DNA of 62,712 nt from positions 1 to 62,712 of IMG/VR virus record IMGVR_UViG_3300047477_000098. One strand, written 5' to 3'. Within the stretch, counting starts at the first letter, position 1; every line of letters begins with the position of its first letter. The DNA comes from a virus. The notes beneath the pieces were generated by a model. The model searched no databases. It saw only the letters and a program-made list of their open reading frames with translations, and was not told the origin of the DNA. Of the stretch, positions 8,652 through 17,496 are shown piece by piece. The translations under genes were made by a program, and so were the position numbers.

Positions 8652-9650
8652 TTGGTTTTCAATAGATTCATATTGGAGACCTATGTTGAGAGAGCCCTGG
8701 GAACTTATGCTTCCAGGGCTTCTTTTCATTCTGGTCATATCATGTGTAGGTGTAAAGTTTGTGGAGATTCTGAAAAGAATCGTACCAAACGGAGAGGATA
8801 CATTCTAAAAAGAAACCCGAAAGGTGATGGGGAATGGATTTACTATTGTCACAATGATGACTGTGATGCTAATAGCGGAATAAGAGTTACTACATGGTTG
8901 AAGAATGAGTTCCCTGCTCTGTATGAAGATTACAGAAAAGAAAACTTCTTAGCCACAAGAAAAGAATATGTTGCTGTAAAAGAAAAACCAATTGTTCAAG
9001 AACCCTACTTGGAAATAAATGACACAAAACATTTTGTTCCAATCTTAACAGGTACAGGTGAACTATTTAAAACTGCTGTTAGATATTGTATGGAAAGAAA
9101 GATTCCAAAAGATATTTGGAGACATTGGTTTGTAGCTACAGGTGGTAGGTATCAAGGCAGAATGGTAATTCCTTTCTTCGATACCAAAGATATGATATAC
9201 TATTATCAGTGCAGAACTTTAATTGGACAAGATCCAAAGTATCTCAATCGCAAGTCTGACAATGGTGAGAAAGAAATATATAACATCTTCCACATAGATA
9301 AGACGAAGCCAGTTATGGTGACTGAAGGACCGATTGATTCTATGTTCTTGGAGAATGCGATCGCCACACTTGGTGTTAAGTTTACAAAGAAAGTCCAATC
9401 AATATTGGACACTTTGGATTGCTACTACATATTAGATAATGATGAAGCTGGCATGAAAGTTGCAAAGAAATTTTTAGATAATGGAATGACAGTCTTTAAC
9501 TGGAAGAAGTTCCTGAGAGATAATAACATTGACTCTCCTATCAAAGATGTAAATGACTTTGTAAAAATCAAGGATATAAATACATTAAGCTTCCAAGACT
9601 TAGAGAAGTATTTCACAAAAAGTAATTATGATAAGGTATGGTTTGTATGA
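8652..9650 (+). CDS. 61: DNA primase (T4 gp61-like)
   Basis: Makes RNA primers for the lagging strand. A zinc-binding N-terminus is seen in CRCKVCGDS (C34, C37) and CHNDDC (C66, C71). The Toprim catalytic core follows: VTEGPIDSM with E225 and YILDNDEAGM with D262/D264. At 332 residues it is nearly the length of T4 gp61 (342). It starts with TTG at 8652; GGAGGA at 8638-8643, inside the end of gp32, is an excellent ribosome-binding site at 8 nt. It closes the helicase-loader-SSB-primase operon. Confidence 0.92.
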   Translation: MVFNRFILETYVERALGTYASRASFHSGHIMCRCKVCGDSEKNRTKRRGYILKRNPKGDGEWIYYCHNDDCDANSGIRVTTWLKNEFPALYEDYRKENFLATRKEYVAVKEKPIVQEPYLEINDTKHFVPILTGTGELFKTAVRYCMERKIPKDIWRHWFVATGGRYQGRMVIPFFDTKDMIYYYQCRTLIGQDPKYLNRKSDNGEKEIYNIFHIDKTKPVMVTEGPIDSMFLENAIATLGVKFTKKVQSILDTLDCYYILDNDEAGMKVAKKFLDNGMTVFNWKKFLRDNNIDSPIKDVNDFVKIKDINTLSFQDLEKYFTKSNYDKVWFV

Positions 9651-9660
9651 GGTATATTAA

Positions 9661-10758
9661 ATGGATGGCATAAATCTTGTTTGCAATTTTACAGGTGATT
9701 TTGGACTTGGGGTATACTCAAGAATCATCGCTAAACTGATTAGGAGAAAAAATATACCTCTTAATATAATGAATCTACCTCTTCCTGGTAGAGATGCACC
9801 TATTGATGATTATAAAGATTATATTCCTTTCATGTCCAATTCTCCAAGATACGATACTAATCTATTTGTATTTGGAGCAGATTTGGCTAAGATATTACCA
9901 CATATTGCCAATTACGTCAATCTGAATAACAAGTTCAATGTATATATTCCTTTCTGGGAACTATATGAATTTTCTGACGACTTTATACAATTAAAGGATG
10001 TCATGGATGTTTTCATTGCTCCAACAAACTTTATTAAGTATTCAATGATGAGAGTTATGGATAACACTCATATAGAATATCTACCACCGTTTGTTACCAT
10101 TCCACAACAACTTGGGAAGGTGGAAAAGCATAATAGATTTAGATTTTATTATAATTTTGATATAGGAAGTTCTATTAGTCGAAAGAATCCGAACCCACTA
10201 ATAAAGGTATTTGGAGAGACATTTTATAATGACGAGTCTGTAGAACTTGTATTGAAATTATCAAGACCCGCGTCACCAGATCAAAAACAGGAATTGATGA
10301 CACATGGTAACAATACAAACAATATAACCATCCATGATACATTCTTACCTTACAGTAAAAATATAGACTTGGTTAATTCTACAGATTGCTATGTTTCTAC
10401 ACATAGATCCGAAGGATTAGGAATGGGGATGTATGAAGCAATGCTTCTAAAGAAGCCAGTTATCGCCACTGCATTTGGTGGTAATGTTGATTTCATGGAC
10501 AATAGCTGCTCCATCATGGTTCCTTATACAAAGGTTCCTGTAGAATGTCCATTATATAAAAGTATTTGTAATAAGACAGATACTTGGGCTGAAATCAATC
10601 AGGATGAATTGAAAAAATCTATGATGCTTATTAGATCCAATAACTCCATGAGAAATGTTCTTGGTAAGAATGGATATGATAAAGTAAAAGAAATTGAAAA
10701 GCAATTCTGGAACACAAATGTCTTCGAGAGTATAAGGAAAATTCAGAGTAGAAAATGA
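9661..10758 (+). CDS. GT4-family glycosyltransferase
   Basis: 365 residues with a GT-B fold pattern. The N-terminus carries a glycine-rich donor-site loop (NFTGDFGLGVYSR) and the C-terminal half the GT4 signature STHRSEGLGMGMYEAM followed by KKPVIATAFGG, where the EGxGMxxxE glutamates contact the nucleotide sugar. It opens a block of seven co-directional sugar genes whose starts and stops nearly all overlap. The acceptor (phage DNA, virion protein or host surface) cannot be told from sequence. Confidence 0.85.
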   Translation: MDGINLVCNFTGDFGLGVYSRIIAKLIRRKNIPLNIMNLPLPGRDAPIDDYKDYIPFMSNSPRYDTNLFVFGADLAKILPHIANYVNLNNKFNVYIPFWELYEFSDDFIQLKDVMDVFIAPTNFIKYSMMRVMDNTHIEYLPPFVTIPQQLGKVEKHNRFRFYYNFDIGSSISRKNPNPLIKVFGETFYNDESVELVLKLSRPASPDQKQELMTHGNNTNNITIHDTFLPYSKNIDLVNSTDCYVSTHRSEGLGMGMYEAMLLKKPVIATAFGGNVDFMDNSCSIMVPYTKVPVECPLYKSICNKTDTWAEINQDELKKSMMLIRSNNSMRNVLGKNGYDKVKEIEKQFWNTNVFESIRKIQSRK

Positions 10759-11426
10759 TTAATTTACCAAATGTTACATTAGTAAATATCACATCGGTCA
10801 AACATGAACAAAATATTAAATCTTTGGTTCAATCAAAGAAGCATATAAAGTTCGGAAGTGTTAAATTTATTTCCGATATTAAACCGGATTACCTTCCTTC
10901 AGACATAGAATATTGTAAGTGTGACAAATTAGACTCACTGTCATTCGCACATTTTGCTTGGTATGATTGGTGGAAATATATAGATACTGAACTCTGCTTA
11001 TTTGTTCACCATGATGGTTTTGTACTAAATCCAAAACTATGGTCAGATGATTTTCTAAAATTTGATTGGGTTGGTGCTCCTTGGCCGAATCATTCTGGAT
11101 ATCATAATAAGGGTAGATATATACCTGTTGGTAATGGTGGATTTGCGATAAGAAGCAGAAAAATTCTTAAAGCTCCTACTGATCTGAATTTACCATTACT
11201 AGATAATTGTGGGTTTGGATTTCCACACGAAGATATGAATTACTGCAATTACCATTATGATGCTATGATTGAATATGGCATCAAATATGCAGATATTGAT
11301 ACCGCTGCAAGATTTGCTACAGAGATGTATGTTGATGGACATTCGCAAAATTCTTTCGGGTTCCATGACTTTAGATACTATCCGCAGTTTGAAAAAATAT
11401 TAGATGATATAGACTTGAGAGGATAA
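10755..11426 (+). CDS. DUF5672-type glycosyltransferase
   Basis: 223 residues, ATGA-coupled to the upstream glycosyltransferase. The run LCLFVHHDGF, DWVGAPWP, PVGNGGFAIRSRK and FPHEDMNY is the arrangement seen in DUF5672 proteins, GT-A-like enzymes with a DxD-equivalent HHDG. Part of the sugar block; likely adds a residue to the same glycan as its neighbours. Confidence 0.7.
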   Translation: MINLPNVTLVNITSVKHEQNIKSLVQSKKHIKFGSVKFISDIKPDYLPSDIEYCKCDKLDSLSFAHFAWYDWWKYIDTELCLFVHHDGFVLNPKLWSDDFLKFDWVGAPWPNHSGYHNKGRYIPVGNGGFAIRSRKILKAPTDLNLPLLDNCGFGFPHEDMNYCNYHYDAMIEYGIKYADIDTAARFATEMYVDGHSQNSFGFHDFRYYPQFEKILDDIDLRG

Positions 11427-11427
11427 A

Positions 11428-12630
11428 ATGTATATAGTGAAAGAATTGACAGAATGTAAATGTTGCGGATCTAAAAATCTTATCAAGTACTGTGACCTAA
11501 GAAAGCAACCATTAGCTAACTCATTACATGATAAAACTGTACATCTTGAGAAATATGATTTGGCTGTAAATGTATGCTCGAATTGTTTCCACTCTCAGTT
11601 ATCGGTGACAGTTAATCCTGAAATCATTTACAAACACTATCTTTATGTGTCGGGTGTATCTAAGCCATTCATTCAGCACTGTAAAGAACTTGTTTCTAAT
11701 GTTACAAATGTCCATGGTGGAAAAGAACTATCAGTTTTAGATATTGCTTGTAATGATGGAACAATGTTAGAAGAATTCCGAAATGCTGGACATAAAGTAT
11801 TTGGAGTTGATCCTGCCGAGAATATTAGACAGATGTCAATTGAAAAGGGAATTGATGTTGAAGTCGCTTTCTGGAGCAATGATGTTGCAGAAACATTAGG
11901 AAAGACATTTGATGTCATAACAGCTACTAATGTATTTGCTCACGTGGATGATAACTACTCCTTCCTGGAAGCTTGTAAGAAAGTCTTAAATCCTAATGGG
12001 TTGGTAGTCATTGAATTTCCTTATGCCAAAGATATGATTGCTAAGGTTGAGTTTGATACAATCTACCATGAACATATTTCTTACTTCACTGTAAGCTCTT
12101 TCAATGCTCTTGTGACCAGACTAGGATATAAGATCCATAACATACAGAGAACTAATATTCATGGAGGGTCAATCAGATTCTCAATCTCTCTTGACAGAGA
12201 AGAGACAAATGATGTCAGTCTTTTAATGAATGAAGAAGAGAAGTCAAAACTGTATGATGTTGATGCATATAAGTCATTCCAAACACAGATGATTGAAACC
12301 AAGAAAGATATTGAAACTTATCTAAATGGTAAAGAATATATTGGGTTTGGAGCTTCCGCCAAAGGTAACACAATGCTTAACTATTTCAATCTAACCAATA
12401 TGAAATATGTTGTCGATGATACCAAGATCAAGCAAGGGAAATATACACCAGGCTGTGATATTGAAGTGAGACCTGTTAATGAAGGTCTTGATGTTGATGG
12501 TGACCTATATGTTGTTTGTATGTGCTGGAACTTTAAGGATGAAGTTATTCGTAGAATTAAATCAATCCGAAGTGAAGGAAGAACCCATCTTATATTTTAT
12601 GTGCCCAACTTCTATGTGGAACTTATATGA
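11428..12630 (+). CDS. Nucleotide-sugar C-methyltransferase (TylC3/NovU type)
   Basis: 400 residues with the three-part design of sugar C-methyltransferases: an N-terminal zinc ribbon (ECKCCGSKN, later VCSNCFHSQL), a SAM-binding Rossmann domain (LDIACNDGTML around residues 104-114, then VFGVDPAE), and a C-terminal extension including YIGFGASAKGNTMLNY. The conserved IYHEHISYF stretch holds the His-Glu-His associated with catalysis. Such enzymes make branched deoxysugars from dTDP-4-keto sugars, so this phage likely builds an unusual sugar itself. Its stop overlaps the next ATG. Confidence 0.85.
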   Translation: MYIVKELTECKCCGSKNLIKYCDLRKQPLANSLHDKTVHLEKYDLAVNVCSNCFHSQLSVTVNPEIIYKHYLYVSGVSKPFIQHCKELVSNVTNVHGGKELSVLDIACNDGTMLEEFRNAGHKVFGVDPAENIRQMSIEKGIDVEVAFWSNDVAETLGKTFDVITATNVFAHVDDNYSFLEACKKVLNPNGLVVIEFPYAKDMIAKVEFDTIYHEHISYFTVSSFNALVTRLGYKIHNIQRTNIHGGSIRFSISLDREETNDVSLLMNEEEKSKLYDVDAYKSFQTQMIETKKDIETYLNGKEYIGFGASAKGNTMLNYFNLTNMKYVVDDTKIKQGKYTPGCDIEVRPVNEGLDVDGDLYVVCMCWNFKDEVIRRIKSIRSEGRTHLIFYVPNFYVELI

Positions 12631-13748
12631 TTAAATATATTGTTTTTGGAGATGGCTTATTAGGAACTGAAATAGTTAGCAATACTGGCTGGGATTATAT
12701 CTCCAGAAAAAAGAATAATCTTGATTTTGGAAAAGATGAAGATTTTCAGAAATATTTGGAGATGGCTAAAAACTATGACACTATAGTGAACTGTATAGCT
12801 TTTACAAAAACATACTCTGAAGATAAAGAAACCAATTGGTTAATAAATTTCAAACGAGTGGTTGAACTTTCTGATTGGTGTAAAGCTAACGGAAAGAAAT
12901 TGATTCACTTCTCTACAAACTATGTGTATTGTGGATCTAAAGAATCACCTTCCGAAGATGACATCCCTGTTCATTGTAGGACTTGGTATGGATATACAAA
13001 ACTTTTGGGTGATTCTTATGTTCAGCTGAATCCAAACTCATTGGTCATAAGAACATCCTATAAAAGTAATCCATTTCCTTATGATAAAGCCATAATGACG
13101 CAAGTTGGTAATTTCGATTATGTTGACGTTATATGTAAACTAATCATAATACTGATAATCAATAATGTGTTAGGTGTTTATAATGTTGGTACAGATATTA
13201 AAACAATGTATGAATTGGCAATTAAAACCAAACCAGATATTGAGAAAATGTATTTGTTGCCAATGAAAGAGATGCCTCAAAATATAACTTTTGACATTTC
13301 CAAAATGAATAAAGTTAGATATAAGATGATAAGTGTTACAGATGATCTTTTAGAGCTAGAGCATCTGAGAGACATAAGAAATAACTGTAGAGAGTTTATG
13401 ACTAACAATACAGATACAATCTCCAAAGACGCACAGATTGAATGGTTCTCCAATCTAACACCAACAAAGAAACCATTCTTATTTTCAGAAGATGAATTTA
13501 TTATAGGATATGGTTTTATTAATATTGTTGATGGTGTGTCGATACTTAGCGGTGGTTTGATTGAGAAATATAGGAATAAGGGTCTTGGAAAGATTCTATT
13601 CAAAACTTTAATTGATATGTGTGATACTGATAAGGTTGATCTTGAAGTTTTGAAAAGTAATCACAGAGCATATAAAACATACAATAAACTTGGATTTGTT
13701 ACTTATTCAGAAGATAATGAAAAATATTCCATGAGGCTTGTTAGATGA
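12627..13748 (+). CDS. RmlD-like NAD(P) sugar reductase fused to GNAT acetyltransferase
   Basis: 373 residues in two parts. Residues 1 to about 235 look like a short-chain reductase of the RmlD/epimerase class: YIVFGDGLLG nucleotide loop, FSTNYVYCG, then the catalytic YxxxK as YGYTK. Residues about 260-373 look like a GNAT N-acetyltransferase: GGLIEKYRNKGLGKILF is the acetyl-CoA loop, and NHRAYKTYNKLGF the typical C-terminal helix. A reductase joined to an acetyltransferase suits consecutive steps on one keto- or amino-sugar. The domain split is inferred from motifs. Confidence 0.72.
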   Translation: MIKYIVFGDGLLGTEIVSNTGWDYISRKKNNLDFGKDEDFQKYLEMAKNYDTIVNCIAFTKTYSEDKETNWLINFKRVVELSDWCKANGKKLIHFSTNYVYCGSKESPSEDDIPVHCRTWYGYTKLLGDSYVQLNPNSLVIRTSYKSNPFPYDKAIMTQVGNFDYVDVICKLIIILIINNVLGVYNVGTDIKTMYELAIKTKPDIEKMYLLPMKEMPQNITFDISKMNKVRYKMISVTDDLLELEHLRDIRNNCREFMTNNTDTISKDAQIEWFSNLTPTKKPFLFSEDEFIIGYGFINIVDGVSILSGGLIEKYRNKGLGKILFKTLIDMCDTDKVDLEVLKSNHRAYKTYNKLGFVTYSEDNEKYSMRLVR

Positions 13749-14467
13749 AAAAAGATTTAAGTATTATAACTGTAAATTACAACCACCGAAGTTTAATAGA
13801 CTTCCAAAGAGATTTGTACAGGAACTCAAATGTGGATGTGTTTGTGGTTGAAAATAGTAATGACGAATCACAGGTTTGTGATTTCAATATAAGAAATCCT
13901 AATAGGTATTCTTTTGACGGAGAGAGTCATGGAAGCTCTATTGATTTGGGTGTTAAAAATACTGAATCAGAATACGTCATTATAATGGATTCAGATTTTA
14001 TTTTATTTGATGTTAAACTAATACCTACTATGATAGAGTACATGAAAGAGCATCAGATTGAAGCATTTGGGACTCCATATGGTGACGGTGAGAGTAACAA
14101 TAGATTTATAGCAAGCAGTCCAGAAACATTTGTAAATATACCTTGTATATATTTCCTAATAGTTAAAAGAACTCTACTGGAAGATGTATCATTCATGATA
14201 GGTCATGATGAATGTTATAGCAATATGCAGAAATATGGATGTTATGTTGAAGTTGGGTTTCAGTTAAGAAAGAAATGTTTTGAAAATAAAATAAAAACTG
14301 AATCATTTCAGATGTATCAACACTCGCCAGGTTATGGTAAATGTTTCTATAAATGGAATGGTGATGATGTTGGGTATCATCACTTTGGTGGATGCCATAC
14401 AAACAAATATGAAGTATTGAATACTCTGGTAGAATTAAGGGGAAGATATAATGATAAGAATGTTTAA
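13745..14467 (+). CDS. GT2-family glycosyltransferase
   Basis: 240 residues with GT-A features: LSIITVNYNHRSL at the N-terminus, then VFVVENSNDES, and YVIIMDSDFILF, which contains the metal-binding DxD (DSD). ATGA-coupled to the RmlD-GNAT gene. Fourth transferase-type gene of the sugar block. Confidence 0.82.
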   Translation: MKKDLSIITVNYNHRSLIDFQRDLYRNSNVDVFVVENSNDESQVCDFNIRNPNRYSFDGESHGSSIDLGVKNTESEYVIIMDSDFILFDVKLIPTMIEYMKEHQIEAFGTPYGDGESNNRFIASSPETFVNIPCIYFLIVKRTLLEDVSFMIGHDECYSNMQKYGCYVEVGFQLRKKCFENKIKTESFQMYQHSPGYGKCFYKWNGDDVGYHHFGGCHTNKYEVLNTLVELRGRYNDKNV

Positions 14468-15530
14468 AGTTCGGATGTCCAAGAAGGCATCTAAAGACGT
14501 TAAGAAAGTCCTAGATAGTGGATTTATTGGACAAGGCCCTAAAGTTGAAGAATTTGAAGACCTTCTACAAAAAGAATTAAAAAGTTCGATTAGACCAGTC
14601 ACAGTTAATTCATGCACAAACGCAATTCAACTGGCGCTCCATCTGATTGGTGTTAGACCAGATGATGAAGTTATTTCAACACCTCAGACTTGTTTTGCTT
14701 CTCAGATCGGCATCCTTCAAAATAGAGCAGCTATTAAATGGGCGGATATTGATCCAGCATCAGGTCTCATTGATCCAGTTAGCGTTGAAAAGTTAATAAC
14801 TGATAAAACAAAAGCTATCGTCGCTGTTAACTGGGCCGGAAAGTTTGCAGACTATGAAAAGCTGAAGTCATTTGGAATACCTGTGATTGAAGATGCCGCA
14901 CACACATGGGATGTGTATGAGCATGAAAAGGCACGCGGTGACTATATTTGTTACAGTCTTCAAGCAATCAAGTTCTTAACTGCTTCTGATGGTGGAGTAT
15001 TGATAACTCCTAAAGAACAAGAACATAGAGCAAGACTGCTTAGGTGGTTCGGTCTAGACAGAACTAAAGGTCAATCATTTAGATGTGCACAGAACATTGA
15101 AGAAGCTGGCTTTAAGTACCATATGAATGATGTATGTGCTGCTATAGGCATTGCAAATATTCCAGAAGCTAGAGACTCTGTATTTACCAATAGACGGATT
15201 GCTCAGAGATATTGTAATGCGTTCAAGAATCTGAAGAATGTTAAGGTTTTACCATTTGACAACACTTCATCGTATTGGTTGTATTCTATGATAGTGGAAA
15301 ATACAACCGCTTCTAAGTTTACAGAATATATGACTTCTAAAGGAATAGAAGTTAGTCCAGTCCATTACAGAAATGATCTATATTCATGTGTTTCTGATTA
15401 CAAAATTGGAGATCTGCATGGAGTTGATACCTTTACTGAAAAGCAGATAAACATTCCAATCGGATGGTGGTTGACACGAAAGGAAATAGCTGAAATAATA
15501 AAGTGTGTCACGGACTTTGATTCATTATGA
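14451..15530 (+). CDS. DegT/DnrJ/EryC1/StrS sugar aminotransferase
   Basis: PLP-dependent enzyme that converts a keto-sugar into an amino-sugar. Family features: GFIGQGPKVEEFE at the start, VNSCTNAIQLALHLIGV, VIEDAAHTWD, and the Schiff-base lysine in YSLQAIKFLTASDGGVL. Length 359 is usual for the family. The ATG at 14451 has AGGGGAAG upstream and lies 17 nt inside the preceding gene; a second ATG at 14460 is possible. Next to the GNAT-fused reductase it suggests an N-acylated amino-sugar as the product of the block. Confidence 0.9.
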   Translation: MIRMFKVRMSKKASKDVKKVLDSGFIGQGPKVEEFEDLLQKELKSSIRPVTVNSCTNAIQLALHLIGVRPDDEVISTPQTCFASQIGILQNRAAIKWADIDPASGLIDPVSVEKLITDKTKAIVAVNWAGKFADYEKLKSFGIPVIEDAAHTWDVYEHEKARGDYICYSLQAIKFLTASDGGVLITPKEQEHRARLLRWFGLDRTKGQSFRCAQNIEEAGFKYHMNDVCAAIGIANIPEARDSVFTNRRIAQRYCNAFKNLKNVKVLPFDNTSSYWLYSMIVENTTASKFTEYMTSKGIEVSPVHYRNDLYSCVSDYKIGDLHGVDTFTEKQINIPIGWWLTRKEIAEIIKCVTDFDSL

Positions 15531-15709
15531 AACCAGGAATAGACATCGAAATCATAAATGAAATGGCTATCATAAGAGTAGATTGTAAGACTCTTCCACC
15601 ACTTAAGGCAGAAGAACATTGCAAGAGAACAGCCAAACTGTTTCCGAAAAGAGTTAGATCAATGCTGGGTGTTAGACACTGTTTGTTTATTCCATATTCA
15701 TCTATTTGA
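15527..15709 (+). CDS. Small hypothetical protein
   Basis: 60 residues, ATGA-coupled to the aminotransferase, so probably real and co-translated. It is mildly basic, with no domain recognised. It ends 8 nt inside the 3' end of the convergent RuvC-like gene. Confidence 0.5.
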   Translation: MKPGIDIEIINEMAIIRVDCKTLPPLKAEEHCKRTAKLFPKRVRSMLGVRHCLFIPYSSI

Positions 15710-16400
15710 ATATGAAAGGTTGATTGAGAATATCAACCTTTGTCACTTTTGTGGTGCGAGTCATGACCCTTCTACAAGTGTTAGTAACCAGTCCAAGAGC
15801 CGCTGGAACGCTCTTCAACCATAGTTCATGTCTCAACATATCACAGATAAAGAAGGCGTCTACAAGGTCACTCGTAGGCGAAATCCCATCTTTATTTCTT
15901 TGTCCTGCGTTCTTACCTTTAACATGAACTTTGATTTGTGGTAGATAAGAAAAATCTTCTTTGTAACTCAGAGCCTGGTATGCATCAAACATATCAGGCT
16001 TTTTTGCATTCCCTTTTCCAGTTGCGTAAAGCTTAACCGACCCAGGATCATAAGCACGAATCTTCTTTCCATCGTCAAAGAGTCTTGACTTTATATTACC
16101 ACATACTTCTGCTAACATGGTTATCTTACCCTTCGCAGAGAATGCATAATCCTCAAGAGCCACATAGTCTGCATCTTTAAGAAAATCCATAATCTTAGGA
16201 AGCATGAAACTTTGTCTGTGGTAGTATGTAGTGAACTGACCATCTTTATAAGTAACCACATCTTTCCAAGCACTCTTTGAAGTCTGAGCAATTTCACAAA
16301 AGCCAAGCTTCTCTATTTTAACAATGTTGAACTGAGAATCCAATTCAAACTTTATACACCCTGTGGATGTTGGACTTACGTCAAGGCCAGCTATTTTCAT
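15702..16400 (-). CDS. RuvC-like Holliday junction resolvase
   Basis: 232 residues from the ATG at 16400. RNase H-fold acidic residues are spaced as in RuvC: IAGLDVSPTSTG at the N-terminus, YVALEDYAF in the middle and SDLVDAFFICDML near the C-terminus; YDPGSVKLYATGKGNAKK matches the RuvC substrate loop region. T4 uses the unrelated endonuclease VII, so this is a replacement for branch resolution before packaging. The longer frame begins at GTG 16415, but the ATG at 16400 lines up with the family start; no clear ribosome-binding site is visible for either. Confidence 0.8.
   Translation of the reverse strand: MKIAGLDVSPTSTGCIKFELDSQFNIVKIEKLGFCEIAQTSKSAWKDVVTYKDGQFTTYYHRQSFMLPKIMDFLKDADYVALEDYAFSAKGKITMLAEVCGNIKSRLFDDGKKIRAYDPGSVKLYATGKGNAKKPDMFDAYQALSYKEDFSYLPQIKVHVKGKNAGQRNKDGISPTSDLVDAFFICDMLRHELWLKSVPAALGLVTNTCRRVMTRTTKVTKVDILNQPFIFK
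15715..15745 (+). terminator. Hairpin at convergent ends of sugar operon and resolvase
   Basis: AAAGGTTGAT (15715-15724) pairs perfectly with ATCAACCTTT (15732-15741) across a 7-nt loop. It lies between converging genes, inside the resolvase 3' end. The T-run after it is weak, so termination efficiency is uncertain. Confidence 0.5.
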
Positions 16401-16405
16401 GGAAG

Positions 16406-16413
16406 TATTTAGC
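16406..16413 (-). promoter_or_regulatory. Late-type box GCTAAATA facing the resolvase
   Basis: Matches the TAAATA core of the other late-type boxes but lies only 5 nt before the resolvase ATG, so a transcript from it would be nearly leaderless. Mirror image of the box at 16429. Confidence 0.35.
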
Positions 16414-16428
16414 ACGCCACTAATCTTT

Positions 16429-16436
16429 AATAAATA
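16429..16436 (+). promoter_or_regulatory. Late-type box AATAAATA before the 16442 gene
   Basis: TAAATAC box ending 5 nt before the ATG at 16442. With the mirrored GTATTTA at 16405-16411 it forms a divergent pair. The spacing is much shorter than at the other late-type boxes. Confidence 0.4.
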
Positions 16437-16441
16437 CTCTT

Positions 16442-17110
16442 ATGAACATAAATCTTACCAACTATCTGTTAGAATCTGAACCAGTTCTAAACCCAGCTGC
16501 TGTAAAAGCTTTTGATTATCTAAAGACCATTAAGCTTGATAAGGCTCCAGTACATAAATCATGGACACTACATGATGGTTACTCAGTAGCTTTCAAATCA
16601 ACACAGGTGGCCACAATTGATGTTAAGGTGATGCATACTGGCAAAGTTGAGATTACACAGAATGGTAAGATCATTGAATCTTTTGACTTCACATCCTTTG
16701 CGGAAATCAAGAACGGATTGAAGAAAGTCTTTAGAGTAACTGAACCAAAAGAAGAAGTTACTGAAGAGAAGAAAGAACGGTCTTCCAACAAACAAGTTTA
16801 TGTTAACAAGGTATATAACTTAGCTCCAACAAGAGAACTTTGGCTCGGTGTAAGACAAGCTGTAAAAGCTTTGAAGACACCTACACGGTCGTTTGAAGAT
16901 TGCGTTCAGTATGTTTTAGAAAAGGTTAGGAATCAAGTTGAGAAGAATATTCCTAAAGAATATAAAGTTAAGAGTCCTGTAATGGAACTTGAATTTATAT
17001 CCAAACCAAAAATCATAGTTAGTGGAAAGTTGACTCTTGAAATTGAAATGGCTCAGATATTGCCATTTGAAGAGTACCTTAGCAAGATTGGATTTAGAAT
17101 AAAGAAATAA
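16442..17110 (+). CDS. Hypothetical protein, candidate internal virion protein
   Basis: 222 residues, no recognised domain. The N-terminus MNINLTNYLLESE contains an LLE/S site of the (L/I)xE type cut by T4 prohead protease, and a late-type box lies just upstream. The middle holds a Glu/Lys-rich linker (PKEEVTEEKKERSSNK) between two probable folded parts; the second part (residues about 115-222) has YNLAPTRELWLGVRQAVKAL. It is the only rightward gene in this block. Virion location is inferred only from the leader and the promoter. Confidence 0.55.
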   Translation: MNINLTNYLLESEPVLNPAAVKAFDYLKTIKLDKAPVHKSWTLHDGYSVAFKSTQVATIDVKVMHTGKVEITQNGKIIESFDFTSFAEIKNGLKKVFRVTEPKEEVTEEKKERSSNKQVYVNKVYNLAPTRELWLGVRQAVKALKTPTRSFEDCVQYVLEKVRNQVEKNIPKEYKVKSPVMELEFISKPKIIVSGKLTLEIEMAQILPFEEYLSKIGFRIKK

Positions 17111-17138
17111 AAAAAGGGACTAAAAAGTCCCTTTTTTT
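17110..17138. terminator. Bidirectional rho-independent terminator
   Basis: AAAAAGGGAC, a short A-rich loop and GTCCCTTTTTTT form a hairpin with A- and T-runs on both sides, between convergent genes ending at 17110 and 17157. It can stop transcription from both directions. Confidence 0.85.
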
Positions 17139-17156
17139 ATTTAATTCCTTTTAGGA

Positions 17157-17465
17157 TTAAAGTTCGTCAAAGTCCACGTCAGCTTTTTCTTTCTTAGGCT
17201 TAACAGTTGCTTCTTCATCTTCAGTCTCTTCTTCTTCGCCAAGGGCTTTCTTAAGATCGGCAACAAGCTTCTCTAGCTTCTCGTCTTCGGTCTTCTCAGC
17301 GTGCTTACCAATTTTGGCAACAAGCTTTAGAGCCTTCTCAACATCAACTGCATCCTCTTCTTCAGTCTCAACCTCAGTTTCAACTTCGGCAGTTTTCTCA
17401 GCTTCAAGAATCGCATCGTAGCTTTCTTCAAGCAACCATGTGGCGCGTCTGGATTGTTCTCTCAT
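17157..17465 (-). CDS. Small acidic protein, candidate prohead core/internal protein
   Basis: 102 residues, very rich in Glu and Lys. The leader MREQSRRATWLLEESYDAIL has LEE/S at 12-15 and ILE/A at 19-22, both of the (L/I)xE form. The rest is an acidic coiled-coil-like body (VETEVETEEED, EEEETEDEEA) ending KADVDFDEL. T4 prohead core proteins such as gp67 are similarly short and acidic, but this is analogy, not homology. A late-type box lies 23 nt upstream and the ribosome-binding site AGGAG precedes the ATG. Confidence 0.6.
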   Translation of the reverse strand: MREQSRRATWLLEESYDAILEAEKTAEVETEVETEEEDAVDVEKALKLVAKIGKHAEKTEDEKLEKLVADLKKALGEEEETEDEEATVKPKKEKADVDFDEL

Positions 17466-17488
17466 AGTAATCTCCTGATTAATAAAAG

Positions 17489-17496
17489 TATTTAGT
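17489..17496 (-). promoter_or_regulatory. Late-type promoter box ACTAAATA
   Basis: TAAATA core 23 nt before the start of the acidic protein at 17465; its TAA is also the stop codon of the upstream gene (17492-17494). Confidence 0.6.
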
